A stretch of DNA of 64,000 bases from Microbulbifer sp. GL-2. GTDB lineage: Bacteria > Pseudomonadota > Gammaproteobacteria > Pseudomonadales > Cellvibrionaceae. Shown here piece after piece: positions 8,601 to 19,800 of the stretch. Position 1 is the stretch's first letter, and every line of letters begins with the position of its first letter. The position numbers and the translations under genes were made by a program. The notes under the pieces are model-generated. The model was not told where the DNA came from, did no database searches, and saw only the letters and a list, made by a program, of their open reading frames with translations. The DNA lies in contig NZ_AP019807.1 in the NCBI RefSeq assembly GCF_007183175.1, forward strand, positions 4,646,001-4,710,000, given 5' to 3'.

Positions 8601-10844
8601 GTTCACATCTTCGGCGGGCGCTTCAATATTGTCCACCAGCCACAGGGTTTGCTCGGCAGTTTCATCAAAACGACCTTTTTTATCGTACACCCGCAACACA
8701 TAGTGAAGCTTTTTCAGCGGTGCCTGGAACTCGGTAAATTCCGCCTGCCAGCTTCCTTTTCCATACTGGTCTAACACCACTACGGCAACAGGTGTATCGC
8801 GCAGGGATTGCCCCTCTTCAAACAGGCGCACCTCGGCCCGCTCAACAAATGATGGGTAATTTGTATAACTGCGAAAAACTACGCGGTTCTCACTCAGCTC
8901 AGTATCTGGATTGTCCGCATAGCGAATGGTGTTTGGCCAGGCAGTAACGTTCAAACGCGGCTGCATCTTTTTATTATCGAAGCGGAACTGGATGTTGGCG
9001 TTATCCAGGGCAATATCGGTACAGCGCTGCAGGTCAGCCGAATTTTTGTAGGGATCATATTCCGGGCTGCCATCCACAGTAATACGCATCAGATTGAGTG
9101 CGTAGGGATTGTTGGCGATGGCCTCGCGGTTAATACGCTCGATTTCCAGGCGATCGCTCTCCGCCAGGATCGCCAGCTCATCATAGAGTACCTGCACTTC
9201 CACCCGTGCACCGTCCTCCAGGGTAAAGCCGTTGGCTACCACATCGTCGGACTGTACATAACCGCGACCTTCGAATTCCACCTGGGTGTCTTCAAGATTA
9301 AGAAGCTCTTTTACCTGATCCATGGCACGGCGGGCTCGGGCGCCGGATAGCCCAACATCATCGCCATAAACCATGGCCTCGCGGCGCTCCATGCGTTTGT
9401 TTTCGCTGTAACCGATAAAACTCAGACGAACATTGGCCTTGCTGGAAATTTCCTCCATAGCGGTGCGCATCTGTGTCAGTTGCGCCTGGGTGATAATGGG
9501 GTCACCATTATCAAAGCGAATCGGCGCTATCGCGCCACGTAAGGAATCATAAGCAATAGTGATGGTTTCCGCGGCAGCTGCCTCAGGACAAGCCTGCACA
9601 CCATCCGCCGCTACTTCGAGGGGATCGTTGTACCAGAACTCCACCTCTACGCGGCGGTTTAGGGAGCGCCCCTTGGGTGTATCGTTAGCAGCGAGAGGCT
9701 GGGTTGCACCCTTGCCGCTACTGGTAACCATGGCATCGGGCAAGCCCAGAGCATCCCGCACCCCCAGAGCAACACGACGGGCTTCACTGTGGGATTTTTC
9801 CAGGTAAAGGTTTTGCTGCTCTTGCGAACTTTCGCCCACATCCAGTGGTTCGGCATCAGTGTGCCCGACAAAGTGCAACACCAGGTTGTTTTTATCCGCG
9901 AGATTTGATCGCACCTCACGAATGCGTTGGACAAAGGCTTCGGGCAGATCCGATTGCCCCGGCGCCAAGCGCAGGGGGGTAATCAGGTTTTTCAAGCGCG
10001 CACGCTGCTCAGTGCCTGCAGTGTAATTGAGCCTACATACCGTTTCCTGGCGGCAAACTTTAACGCGGTTTAATGCCAGTGCTTCCGCGCGCGCGCGGGC
10101 TGCCATGGCTTCTTCATCCAGCGCATCGTAAGTCACCTGTACCTGGACGCGACGGTTCAGTTCCCGCCCCGCGGTGGTGATATTATCGACAATCGGCTCC
10201 ACATCACCGCGGCTTTCAACGGCAATCATCTGCTCAGGCAGTTCCAGGGCCTGCTGGAAAAAGTCCGCTACAAATTGGGCGCGGGCCAGGGTAAATTCAT
10301 CCTTGCTTTCAAAGTCCGCCACCAATTCTTTTTGCATCGGGTCGGAATCGGTATGCCCGATAAAGTGCAGCTTGAAATTGGGGGTCTCACCCAGCTCGTT
10401 CAATTTTTCCCGCAATAATTCCACGACCTCCGCAGGAACTTCATCGTTCACCGTGTAAAACGGCATTGGCTCGATAAAGTCTTCCACCACAATCGGGTCC
10501 AGGGGAGCAATAAAAGTGGTCGCATCCTGTAGCCACTGGTTGGAGGGAGCGTGCAGCAACATCGCTTCAGTGTTACTGCCAATGGATTTCTCTTCGAACT
10601 CCGCCTGGGGCGCTTCAATCTCAGGGGCCAGTCCGGGAATTTTTTGCCACACCTGCCACCAGCTGACTTCCTGGGATGGAACAGACTCTGTGTCGGCTTG
10701 CTCCTGGGCCTGTGCTGGCAGTGTCAGAGCCAGGGCGATGGCAGTGGCGAGACAGCGATCGCGCCGGCGAAAAGTACGGGCAGATTTCCCCATAGCATTT
10801 ACCGCACTAGGCCGATCCATTTTATTGCGCTTTACAGAGGACAT
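5637..10844 (-). CDS. Outer-membrane barrel with three OmpA-like modules
   Basis: 1735-residue exported protein. A long basic N-region leads into a signal peptide ending near residue 47 (LPAQAQ). Three OmpA-like modules follow. Module 1 (about 125-238) has GHTD at 163 and NRRV at 230. Module 2 (about 285-405) has GHTD at 327 and NRRV at 396. Module 3 (about 438-553) is divergent: GYSE replaces GHTD and the NRR is lost. A beta-sandwich-like linker precedes a long C-terminal part of alternating strands (about 870-1735) ending in phenylalanine (IIGKF), as outer-membrane beta-barrels do. It may bind peptidoglycan while forming the outer-membrane platform or export pore of the machine. Its ATG overlaps the stop of the giant gene by one base (TAATG), so the two are translationally coupled. 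A working hypothesis is that it displays or anchors the giant protein. Confidence 0.85.
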   Translation of the reverse strand: MSSVKRNKMDRPSAVNAMGKSARTFRRRDRCLATAIALALTLPAQAQEQADTESVPSQEVSWWQVWQKIPGLAPEIEAPQAEFEEKSIGSNTEAMLLHAPSNQWLQDATTFIAPLDPIVVEDFIEPMPFYTVNDEVPAEVVELLREKLNELGETPNFKLHFIGHTDSDPMQKELVADFESKDEFTLARAQFVADFFQQALELPEQMIAVESRGDVEPIVDNITTAGRELNRRVQVQVTYDALDEEAMAARARAEALALNRVKVCRQETVCRLNYTAGTEQRARLKNLITPLRLAPGQSDLPEAFVQRIREVRSNLADKNNLVLHFVGHTDAEPLDVGESSQEQQNLYLEKSHSEARRVALGVRDALGLPDAMVTSSGKGATQPLAANDTPKGRSLNRRVEVEFWYNDPLEVAADGVQACPEAAAAETITIAYDSLRGAIAPIRFDNGDPIITQAQLTQMRTAMEEISSKANVRLSFIGYSENKRMERREAMVYGDDVGLSGARARRAMDQVKELLNLEDTQVEFEGRGYVQSDDVVANGFTLEDGARVEVQVLYDELAILAESDRLEIERINREAIANNPYALNLMRITVDGSPEYDPYKNSADLQRCTDIALDNANIQFRFDNKKMQPRLNVTAWPNTIRYADNPDTELSENRVVFRSYTNYPSFVERAEVRLFEEGQSLRDTPVAVVVLDQYGKGSWQAEFTEFQAPLKKLHYVLRVYDKKGRFDETAEQTLWLVDNIEAPAEDVNVAQELLVGYGENRLARRNIPLDGNSVLVNGAQVPSGHTVWLAGNPVPVNDQGQFVAEQIFDPGMHTVEVAILDDEGNGELFLRDLEFAKNDWFTVGIADLTIGYDKTNGPAALVTGDETHYDNSVSYDGRLAFYTSGGFGEGWRLSASADTEEGPADDLFSNFMEKSPDALFRRLDSDLYYPTFGDDSTVVEDAPTSGKFYVKLSKYDDYGLWGNFKATYADNELAQIDRALYGANGHFESDSMTSFGEKRFQVDAFGAEPGTIAGRDEYRGTGGSLYFLRHQDILNGSERLRVEVRDKDSGLVLGVKNLSPVIDYDVDYIQGRILLNKPLSALANDNLLIQDGSYNGNPQYLVARYEYTPGFEEMDTLAFGGRAHYWLGDYVKFGVSGTQQDEDDNETALQGFDLTLRKSAGSWLKVEVADSEGGNLDSTSSLDGGFSFDNGQTLDPEAAAGATKVEGSLQLGDFFESLRGSGNFYHQEREAGFSGPGQFVQGDTTQYGAGINLPLGESFDVGVKADSKEEEFGLHTSAADLTLGYRLNDHWRLSSAVREDSREDFSSVVAATQTQGDRTDMAVEASYDSGENWSAFGFVQNTMEVSGTREENNRIGLGGAYRVSDRLTMDSEVSSGDTGMAARLGTDFLVSDRTSLYMNYTLDNERSDTGVRARKGNMSTGFRSRYSDTLSMYGEERYSHGDVSTGLTHALGMDLAPNDRWTYGTTVEAGTLEDPRTGAKTERNAVGFNMGYSLDAIRLASAVEYRTDAMETALDENTVTETERDTWLLKNTFSYQFTPDWRLVGKLNYSDSKSSQGEFYDGKFTEAVMGYAYRPVNHDRLNTLVKYTYFYNVPTQDQVTVNNTSAEFIQKSHIFSADASYDLTRRWTLGAKYAYRLGQLSLDREDPEFFDSRASLYVLRADWHFVKHWDFLIEGRLLDLPDAQDSKSGALIGLYRHVGDHLKLGVGYNFTDFSDDLTQLDYDSQGVFVNIIGKF

Positions 10845-13800
10845 TAATCCAATCCTCCATTGCTGGGCGGCGCCCCACGCCGCCAGAACACTTCAGTTTC
10901 AATATTCAATTCGTAGTCGCCATTATTGCGCGCCCACTCATCGGCAATCTCAGACTTGATCGTTTGCAAACGCTCTTCCACCAGATCCGGGTCCTCATTT
11001 TCCGCGAGATAGGACAGGCGCAATACAGAGGGAGCCTCACTGAGTTTTTCCAGCAACAGTTCAATACGCGACTGCCACTGGGGACGCAACTCGGTGGTGC
11101 CCGGCTCAAATACTGCCTCGGCCATATCCAGGCGCACTACCCGGTGCAAGCTGGCGCCGAAGTTAAACTTCACCATCTTGCCTCGCGTCGCACGCATTAC
11201 CCGCGGGTTTTCAGTGGTGAGACGATAACCGCTAGGCAGACTGCGGTCGTCGAGCTTGAGCACAAAATTGGAACCCCGGTCAGCATTCGGCACCACCGCA
11301 CAGGTGATATGGAATCGTCCGTGAGCATCGGCGGTGGCATTCAGACCAGTTGCAGTAACCACCCGTGCACCCGGAAGGCCGCCCTCACCCGCATCCTGGT
11401 AACCGTTCATGTTTTTATCGTCGAAGACTTTGCCGATTACATCGGTGCAATCGAAGGTGGGGTCCGGCACCACGCGAACGGTAGCTGAGGCCTCACCAGA
11501 TGCAACCTGGCCGGATAGCTGGTTAAACATACGCGCGCGGTTGACATACTTACCCTCGCCTACACCGGAGCCGACTACCAACAAGAGTTTCAGCTCACGT
11601 GTTTGCTCGGCTTCCACACGCAGATCGGACCAGATCAGCTGTAGCCCATTCATCACCGGCTCCACTGGTTCGCCATCCATACGCGCCGAACCAGCCACGT
11701 ATTTAAAACCTGCGGGGAAGAAGTCCACCAACTGCAAATCCGAAAGCGGTATCGGCAGGGTGTTGCCAAAGGTAATGGTGTAAGGCACCAGCTGGCTTCG
11801 GGTCACATTCAGCATCGCCGCAGTTTTGGTAATGGAAAGTGCACCTTCCAGGTGCGGGTCCATGGCGATATGGTTATTGAACAGCTGGCTGTCTCCTGGG
11901 ACCTGATCATCGTCCAGTGTCAGGCGCAGGTAATAGTCGGTAGCTGCATCGCGTGCTTCTATATCCAACGGTGGGAGCGCTGGAGATAGCTGTACTTCAC
12001 AATGCTGAGCCGTGCCAGGAATCATATCGGCATTGCTACCGAGACAGGCACCTACGTCAAAGCCAGCGGTCTCACCGTTGGTCTTCGCGGGAATTACCAG
12101 GGATTCACCACCGACATAATTGTCATCGGCAATTTCCACTTTAATCAGGTAATCCGCATTGGCCGGACAAGCGGCGTCGTCGAAATTAATATCGAATTTG
12201 TAGTAGCCGCCAGCGCTGGTCACCTGTCCCTGCTGCTTATCATCGTCAAAGCAGCGGTCAGGTAACGCCTGACCAGAGCTGACACGTAACATACTCAGGG
12301 TGGCGCCGGTAATGGGTGCACGCTGGATCGAGTTGTACACCACACCATTAGGTGTAAGCGGCAGGTTCAGATCCTGGGGATTGGCCCCGGACTCCACAAA
12401 GATCTCACTGATACGCTGCGGACCATTGGTGAAGTCGGAAACCGGATTACCCAGAGATGCGGTATTTTCCCCAGCTTCCGGTGCGGTATAGCGCATTTCA
12501 TAACTGATACCCCCGTAGCTGTTGGGCACCAGCCCCTGGAACTGGAAGTAGCCGTTTTCATCGGTTTGAATGGTTTCCAGCAGGGCATCGTTGAAATAGA
12601 GATCCACAGCCCAGTTCAACAGCAGGCGTTCATCCGCATCCGCCTGGTTATTGAAATTCACATCGTGCCAGAGGTAACCCGCTAAATTGGCAATGCCCGG
12701 CGTACCGCCCACATCAATGGCGACGCTGGCCTGATTGGTTGAGGGGGGATCATTCCACTGCACCTCTGCAGTGTTCAGTACCGTGTAACCGATCTCCAAG
12801 TTGTCGGAAAGTTTTGCCTGGAAACGCAGCGTGGCACTTTCACCCGGCAGCAGATCACCATAAATGCCAGCGTAATCCACATTGATCAGGGTGCCGGTAA
12901 CAGTGACACCATCAACCTGGCCATTGAGCATGGCAGAGTCAGCAACATAGGTGAGGACACCATCGCCAGCAACAGCCAGGTCATCAGTGATTTTGACATC
13001 GGTCGCCGGCACACCACTGATATTTGCAATGGTCACCAGGTATTCCAATACCGTACCTGCTTCAGCTGCACCGCCGTCGACAACTGCAACTTCCTTCACG
13101 ATCGACAGCAACTGCGCATCACCCACAACCACCAGTGTGGGTTGCGCACCATTGGCCGGGTTACCGTCCGCATCGGTCAATACCAGCGGCAATTCCTCGG
13201 CGGCAACACTGCCCTGGTTACTGATCACCGTACCTCTGGCTGCGTCGGCATTCACCATCACATCGAAAGTCACAGTGGCAGTTTGCGCTGAAGTAATTAC
13301 ACCTTCACTGGCACCCGGCAGCGGAGGTGTCAGATCGCTGGAAGAAACCGGCAGGGCCGTATTGAGCAACGACATTCCACCAGCATTATCGGCAACCGCC
13401 ACTCCATTCAGTGTGGTGGTACCGGTCACATAAGTGGTATTTGCCGGTACCTGGTCGGTCAGCGCCACCTGCATGGCATCGACACCGCCCATATTGGAGA
13501 TAGCAATGGTGTAACGCAGCACATCACCGGGATCGACAATACCTGTGGAAATATTATCCACGGCAATAGCCACAGTTTTGTGGGCAATCAGCAGGGGCAG
13601 GTCACCAACAATATCGATGGTGGGATCGTTGGGCGCATCGGTGGCCGGGTCATCCGACGGGGCTTCATCGAAAGGACCACTGCCAGCGCCTTCTCCATTC
13701 ACAAAGCCCTGGTTGGAAATAATAGTACCGTCGTTGACATCATTAATCGTAACATCAAATGTGACTATTACCGCTGTGGCACCGGTTGCAGTCGCCCCCA

Positions 13801-16800
13801 CAAAACCGTCAGCCTCCCCGGCGGTATTAATAGTCATACCAGCAGCAAGGGGGGAAGCGCCGCTTACATCCGTAAGTGCTGTGCCATTTAAGGTAGTGGA
13901 GCCGGCAACATAGGTAGTATTTGCCGGAACCTGGTCCCGCAACATCGCATTAACGAGATTTTCGTTACCGGCATTTTCCACGCGAATGGTATAACGCAAA
14001 GCATCCGCAACCATCAGTAAATCCGGGTCACCGGTGATATCTGCTGAGGTTTTGTGAATTACCAGCAGAGGCTCGGACTCAATTAATACCTGGGTAGGAT
14101 CTTCATCATCCGCAACGTCAGGGTCGTCAGTACCGTTGATATTGGGATCATCACTGTTCTGCAACAACTGGCCAGGCAATTGCACCTGGGCCTGGTTCAA
14201 CACCGGCGTACCGCTGTCGATCACAGCTGCCAAAGTGACCTCGTATACCAGCTGAACAGAATCACCAGCGCTTCCTGTGGCCGCCAAATCCAGGTTTTTC
14301 ACCTGTAAAAAGCCGCTGCCGTGTGTGCCAGCAGACGCATCAGAGCCACTGCTATCGCTACCCACCGGCGCTGTCACCAGTTGTAGTGAACCCGACTGGA
14401 ACAATGGCAGGCTGTTCAGGCGACCCAGATCATCAGTAATTTCAATACCACTAACATCTGCACCACTCAGGTTGGTAAGCGTGAGTGTATAGCGCAGTAC
14501 ATCTGCCGGAGTGGCCGCAGTTGCCGGATTTTCTGCACGGGTAACATTCTCAACGGTTTTGTAGAAAGTTACCTTGGGCACAGAGGCGCTTACGGTATAG
14601 GCATCTTCGTGATCGAGTACGCCTGGCGTGCCATCAGTGGGCTCCGGGCGTGTGTACTGGCGTGCTTCCGGTAAGCCGCTATCCCAGCTGTGCCAGAGTT
14701 CCACACCGGCAATATTGGTCAGTGTATCGCCATCGATGGTATCCACATCCAGGGTGGCATCGTAACTCAACAACAGGTGGTGGTCCGCAGCCAGCATGGC
14801 CGCCGCTCCCACGGAGGTGATCGTCAGAGTGCAGCTGGCTTCATCAAAAACCGTATTAAAATCAGTTCCTGCTACCAGAGTGGCAACCGCAGTGCCTGCA
14901 CCATCAATAATTTGCGCAGCAAAATTATTCGGAGGAGTTTCACACATACCACCGGGATCTTTATCCGGCAGAATATCGGTCACAGTAATATCCCAAGCAG
15001 GGCCTGTGCCGATATTATGAAGGTCGAGGGTGAAGGTACCTGGCAATCCAGACTGCATACTGGCAGGGCCGGTTTTAGTCAGGGTGATGGCCGTTGGCTC
15101 CACTACCTGCATATCCAGGGTCGTGTTTCCGGCACCGGCACCCTGCCCCGCGGCGGCATTGTCATTGTCGTAGTTATAGCTGTAGCTGGCGTTATTATTA
15201 AATGCCAACCCATCCACATTGGGTGGATTGCTGTCGCGCAGGCGCAGGGTCACATCAATAACCACCTGTTCACCTGCCGGTACATCAATGCCGTTTGTGG
15301 CATCAGCAATGACCAACGCAGTGCCCGATCCACTATTTTCTGGAGTGAATACGTTACTGCCCGATACTTTTGCCGCGCCAACAAATTCCAGGTCGGCTGC
15401 AGAAGTACTCAGGTCCATCAGCACACTGACATCGTGCAGGGCTGTGGGCTGCACGGTTTCCGGAATAGTGATGCGGTAATTAAACGGTTCGCCAATAGAG
15501 GCTGTCGGCTGGGTATTTTCAATCAGCAACGGCGCGGCATTGGGCGTATTGAACTGCACACTGACTGGTGCTGTAGGACCGTAGTCCTCTCGCATATCAA
15601 TGCTAGCCGCAGTCGTACCCAGGGAAGGTAAATTATCGTCATCCAGTGAGTAATACAGCTCGACATAAGCGGCATTTTGCAGATTCAGACCCGCCCCCAG
15701 ATTGGCATCTGCCTGAACGCGATACACCATCTCCAAAACCTGGCCAGGATTAATGGCATAACCTGTGCCCGCAGAGAAATCCCAAACTGCCGCACCGGTG
15801 GCGTTGTCAAAAGTCGGGGCAACAATGGTTGCTGCAGCGCCATTCACAGTAAGGGACTGCACATTGACACCGCTCTGGCGCAGGCCAATGGGAATCATGT
15901 CGCGGAAGACCGGATCGTAGGCCGGCGCTGATCCGTTATTGGTAATCGTTATGGTGTAATCGACAATATCACCGGCAGACAAGGTAGTGCCACCAGCAGG
16001 GGTAGAGCTGATTGCCGCTATGAGATCCGGCTGTAACAGGTCCAGGGTATCACTATCATTTCGCAGCTCGGCACCGGCGGCAGCATCGAAAGTGAACTCC
16101 ACATTATTGGTTAACGCTGTATTACTGGCCGGCCAGGGGTGTACATCCTTATTCAGAACCCTTGCCTGATAGCGAAGTATAAATTCATCGTTAGTGAGAT
16201 TGTTATCACCACTGTTGATCAGCTGTGCAATATTCCAGCTCAGTGTTGTCGGGCCGGTAGCGGGATCACCGGCCTGCACAGGTTCGGCGATATCGTTATG
16301 AATAAAGGGGGCCGCCGCTGCGAAGGGTGCAGTGGTAACGCCATTAATTGATTGGGTACCTACAAACACCATCCCCTGTGGCAGGGTATCGACAATTAAG
16401 GTATTGGGAGCGGTGCCCTCTGGCAGGGACAAACGCAGCTCGTATTCCACCAAGTCGCCGATACGCAGCTGTGCATCTGCACTACCGTAACTGTCGTCAA
16501 CGCGGGTTTTACTGATTGTGCTGTCATTGGCAGCGATTAGCTGAGCGGCAATATTTTCCAACACGTAATCATTCAGGCCACCAACACCATCGGCGCCATT
16601 GCGCTCAAAAGGACTGCTGTTGTCCTCATCCAGGCTGGTCCACTCAATACGGGCAGAGGCAGACAGCGAGGCTTCAGCTAGCACTTCATCCAGCACCAGC
16701 ACATCAAATACCAGTAGACTGTTAGTGCCAGCAGCAATATCCAGGTCGCTGTTCGAGCGATTCCACTCCAGTAACTGCGCAGCATTAATGCCATCCCCAC

Positions 16801-19800
16801 TCACAGTAGGATCAGCTTGGGCGACACTGGCAAAGGTCACACTGCCCGGAACAAATTCCAGGCCAAGGGACAACTGCTCCCTGACCAGCAAATCGTAAGC
16901 AGCGGCGTTTTCCGGATTACCTGCCGCGGTGAGATCCAATGTGAAACGCAGGATATCGCCAGCATCCGGGTCGTTACCGGGGTTGGTCTGGTTAGCCACA
17001 GAATTTGTCGCAGACAAATCCGGCTCCACGATAGTTAAGGTCGGTGCTGTACCCGTGCCACCGGCTTGAATCACACCACCGCTTGTAGCGGCATAGGAAT
17101 AGCTGGCTTCATTATTGAAATTATGACCCGCCTGTGCCGTTGCATTGTTTGCAACCCTGGCACGCAGCTCAAAAATAGCTACAGCACCAGCCGGAATAAT
17201 ATCCAGGGCCAGGGCAATATTGTTGTTAGTGGTATTATCGGTAAATGCACGGCCATTAATTTCCTGCAGCTGGATCAGCTCCAGGCTTGGGTCCAGAACA
17301 TCGGTAATTTCCACATCGTAGATGGCCGATGTGGTTGCACTACCTGGAACCTGTATACGGTAAACCACTTCTTCGCCCACCGCTGCCGTAGCAGCACTCT
17401 GCAGAGTTTTTTGCGGCGCAGTAACTGTGGTGGCAATGGTCCCCATCGGATAGGGTGTACCCAGTGGAACAGGAGCATATTGCTCTCCGCTTTTTGCCGA
17501 CAGTGACCAGAATTCATTGACCGTGAAGGTATTTACCCAGTTTTCGCCACCGCCAATATCAGTATAAAAGCCAATTTCGTAATTGATATCCAGGCAGGCT
17601 CCCGCTTCGACAGGCACCAGGAAAGTGAACTGCATATCGTCGCCACGATTACCTGGCGCGGTGTAAGAGTAATCGGTGCCCTGTGTAAGTACGGTGCTAT
17701 CCAAAGTGACCTGCAGATTGGCGATGGAGGCCTCATCCATCTGAGTAGCCAGGTCATCAGTCAGGGACAGATCGTAGGCTGGCGCCAAACCGGAGTTACA
17801 GGCATGCAGAGTAAACTGCATCACATCGTTGGCCGGGTCCACATTCATATGGGAGCTTGGCCAGGTAGCGTCCGTTTTTGTCAGGCTGTCGATCACCGGC
17901 TGCAATACTGTAATGTCGGCACTATCTTGCAGGGTACTGGCAGCGCCGGTGTAATTAAGCACGGCTGTATTGGTCAGGGTCGCAGTCGGCGCTGCAATAC
18001 CCGAACCCGCCACTACTTTGGCGGTGTACTCGATAACAAATTTATTGGTATTGCCGAAGTTGCTGAGGATATCTCCCAGGTTCCAGGTGACCGTACCTGT
18101 GTCCCCTGCCGCGGGCACAGCAATGGCTGAATAAACAAAATCATTCAGGTTGTCGTCGTAGGGCGCAGCAGTATCACCATTCACACTGACAATGGAATTA
18201 AATTCCAATCCGCTCGGCAGTGCATCATTAATAGTCACTGCCGGTGTCGTACCCGCTTGCAGGTTCAGGGCCAGTTGATAGGTAACCGTATCGCCAACCC
18301 TCAGCGTGCCTACTACAGAAGCGCTATCAGAATCTGCAACAACCGTTTTCACAATACCGGTGTTGTCCACAGTATCGATACTGGCTTCAGCCGGACCCTC
18401 ACAGTAATCGTCCGGTGCGGATACTGCCGGGCAGCCGGCACCATCACGCTCGTAAGCCAGCTGATTAATGCTGCTGTCATCAAGGGACGTCCAGTCAAGC
18501 ATTACGCTGTTGCTAATCGGCGAGCCAAATACTCCTGTTACCTGGGTTCGATAGGTAATAACTAAAGTTTCACCAAGCTGCAGGTCCAGAGTGTTATCAC
18601 TGTTATCACGCCCCCACACAAGAGGCCCAACGGGAGCCCCGGCAGGTGTTGCGACAAAACCGGCAACAGCACCACCATTGATCATTGCTGTCGGGGCAAA
18701 GCCACTATCAAACTGCAGCTCAGATGGCAGTGTATCCACCAGGTTGAGATCGAATGCAGCTGCGGTAGATGCCGGATCGTGGGCAACTGTAATCACATAT
18801 TCCAGTACATCCCCACCCACCGGAAGATTGCCGGGGTTGGTTGCATTACTGACCGCTTTATTGATGGTGAGCAGAGGTTCCACCACAGTAACTGCAGCGG
18901 TATTGTCATTGAGGTTTTCTGCCGCCCCACTTTCACCGTTGCTATAACTGAGCGCCGCACCGTTCTGGCGGGTATCAGCATTATTGGTGGCCAGATCATT
19001 TTGCACACGGGCAAAATAGGTAATCCTGATCAGCGGTTCCAGGGTACCACCCGCAGTGTCATTTTCACTGGCCGTATCTACAGCACCAATATTCCAGGTG
19101 GCATTGCCAGAGGTATTATCTGCGGGGAAGCTGTTGAAAGCCGCCTCGGACGGTGCATTGCCATTAATAGTTTCAATGCCGACAAAATCGTACGTGACAT
19201 CGTAATCGGTATTGTGACTCAGGACATAACCTTCGGGGCTGCCGAGCTGGTCGGTAATTACCACATCCCGGCTGATGCCTTCCGGCAGGCGGATTTCCAA
19301 TTGGAATTTCTTATGCGCACCGATGGTAGGAACCACGGCGGGTTCCAGGTCAGATTTGGTTAACTGTAGCGGCGGTACTTCCGTCTGCGCACTGGCAGTG
19401 GTTTCATAATCGTTAATCGCGTCGCCAGCATTGGGTAACACCCCAATACGCATACCGTCAGCCGCTCCATCCGGGCCAATAGTATTTGCGCGGTTCAAGG
19501 CGACATCATTTCCAGGAAGAGACTGCCAGCGGGCCTGTATAGTGTTATCCAAGATTTCATGGGGCTCTACGCCCTGCTCTACCCGCACATTAAAGGTAAA
19601 GGTTTTGGTCTCACCCACAGCAATAGTGTAATCCGCATTGCTGCGATTCCAGCTAAAGATAGGCGCATTGGCCCCGATAGTAGTGATATCGACATTCTGG
19701 GGCGGATCAGTACCACCGATATTACCCAGGTAAACCAGCTTGGTGCCTGTGAGATCGTCGAGCACATGTAGATTGTAGGCAGCTGCAGTGCCGGTATTTT

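Noticed and set aside
14690..15631. Plus-strand open frame of 313 codons
   Set aside because: Antisense to the giant gene; composition and lack of domains suggest a chance frame opposite the repeats.
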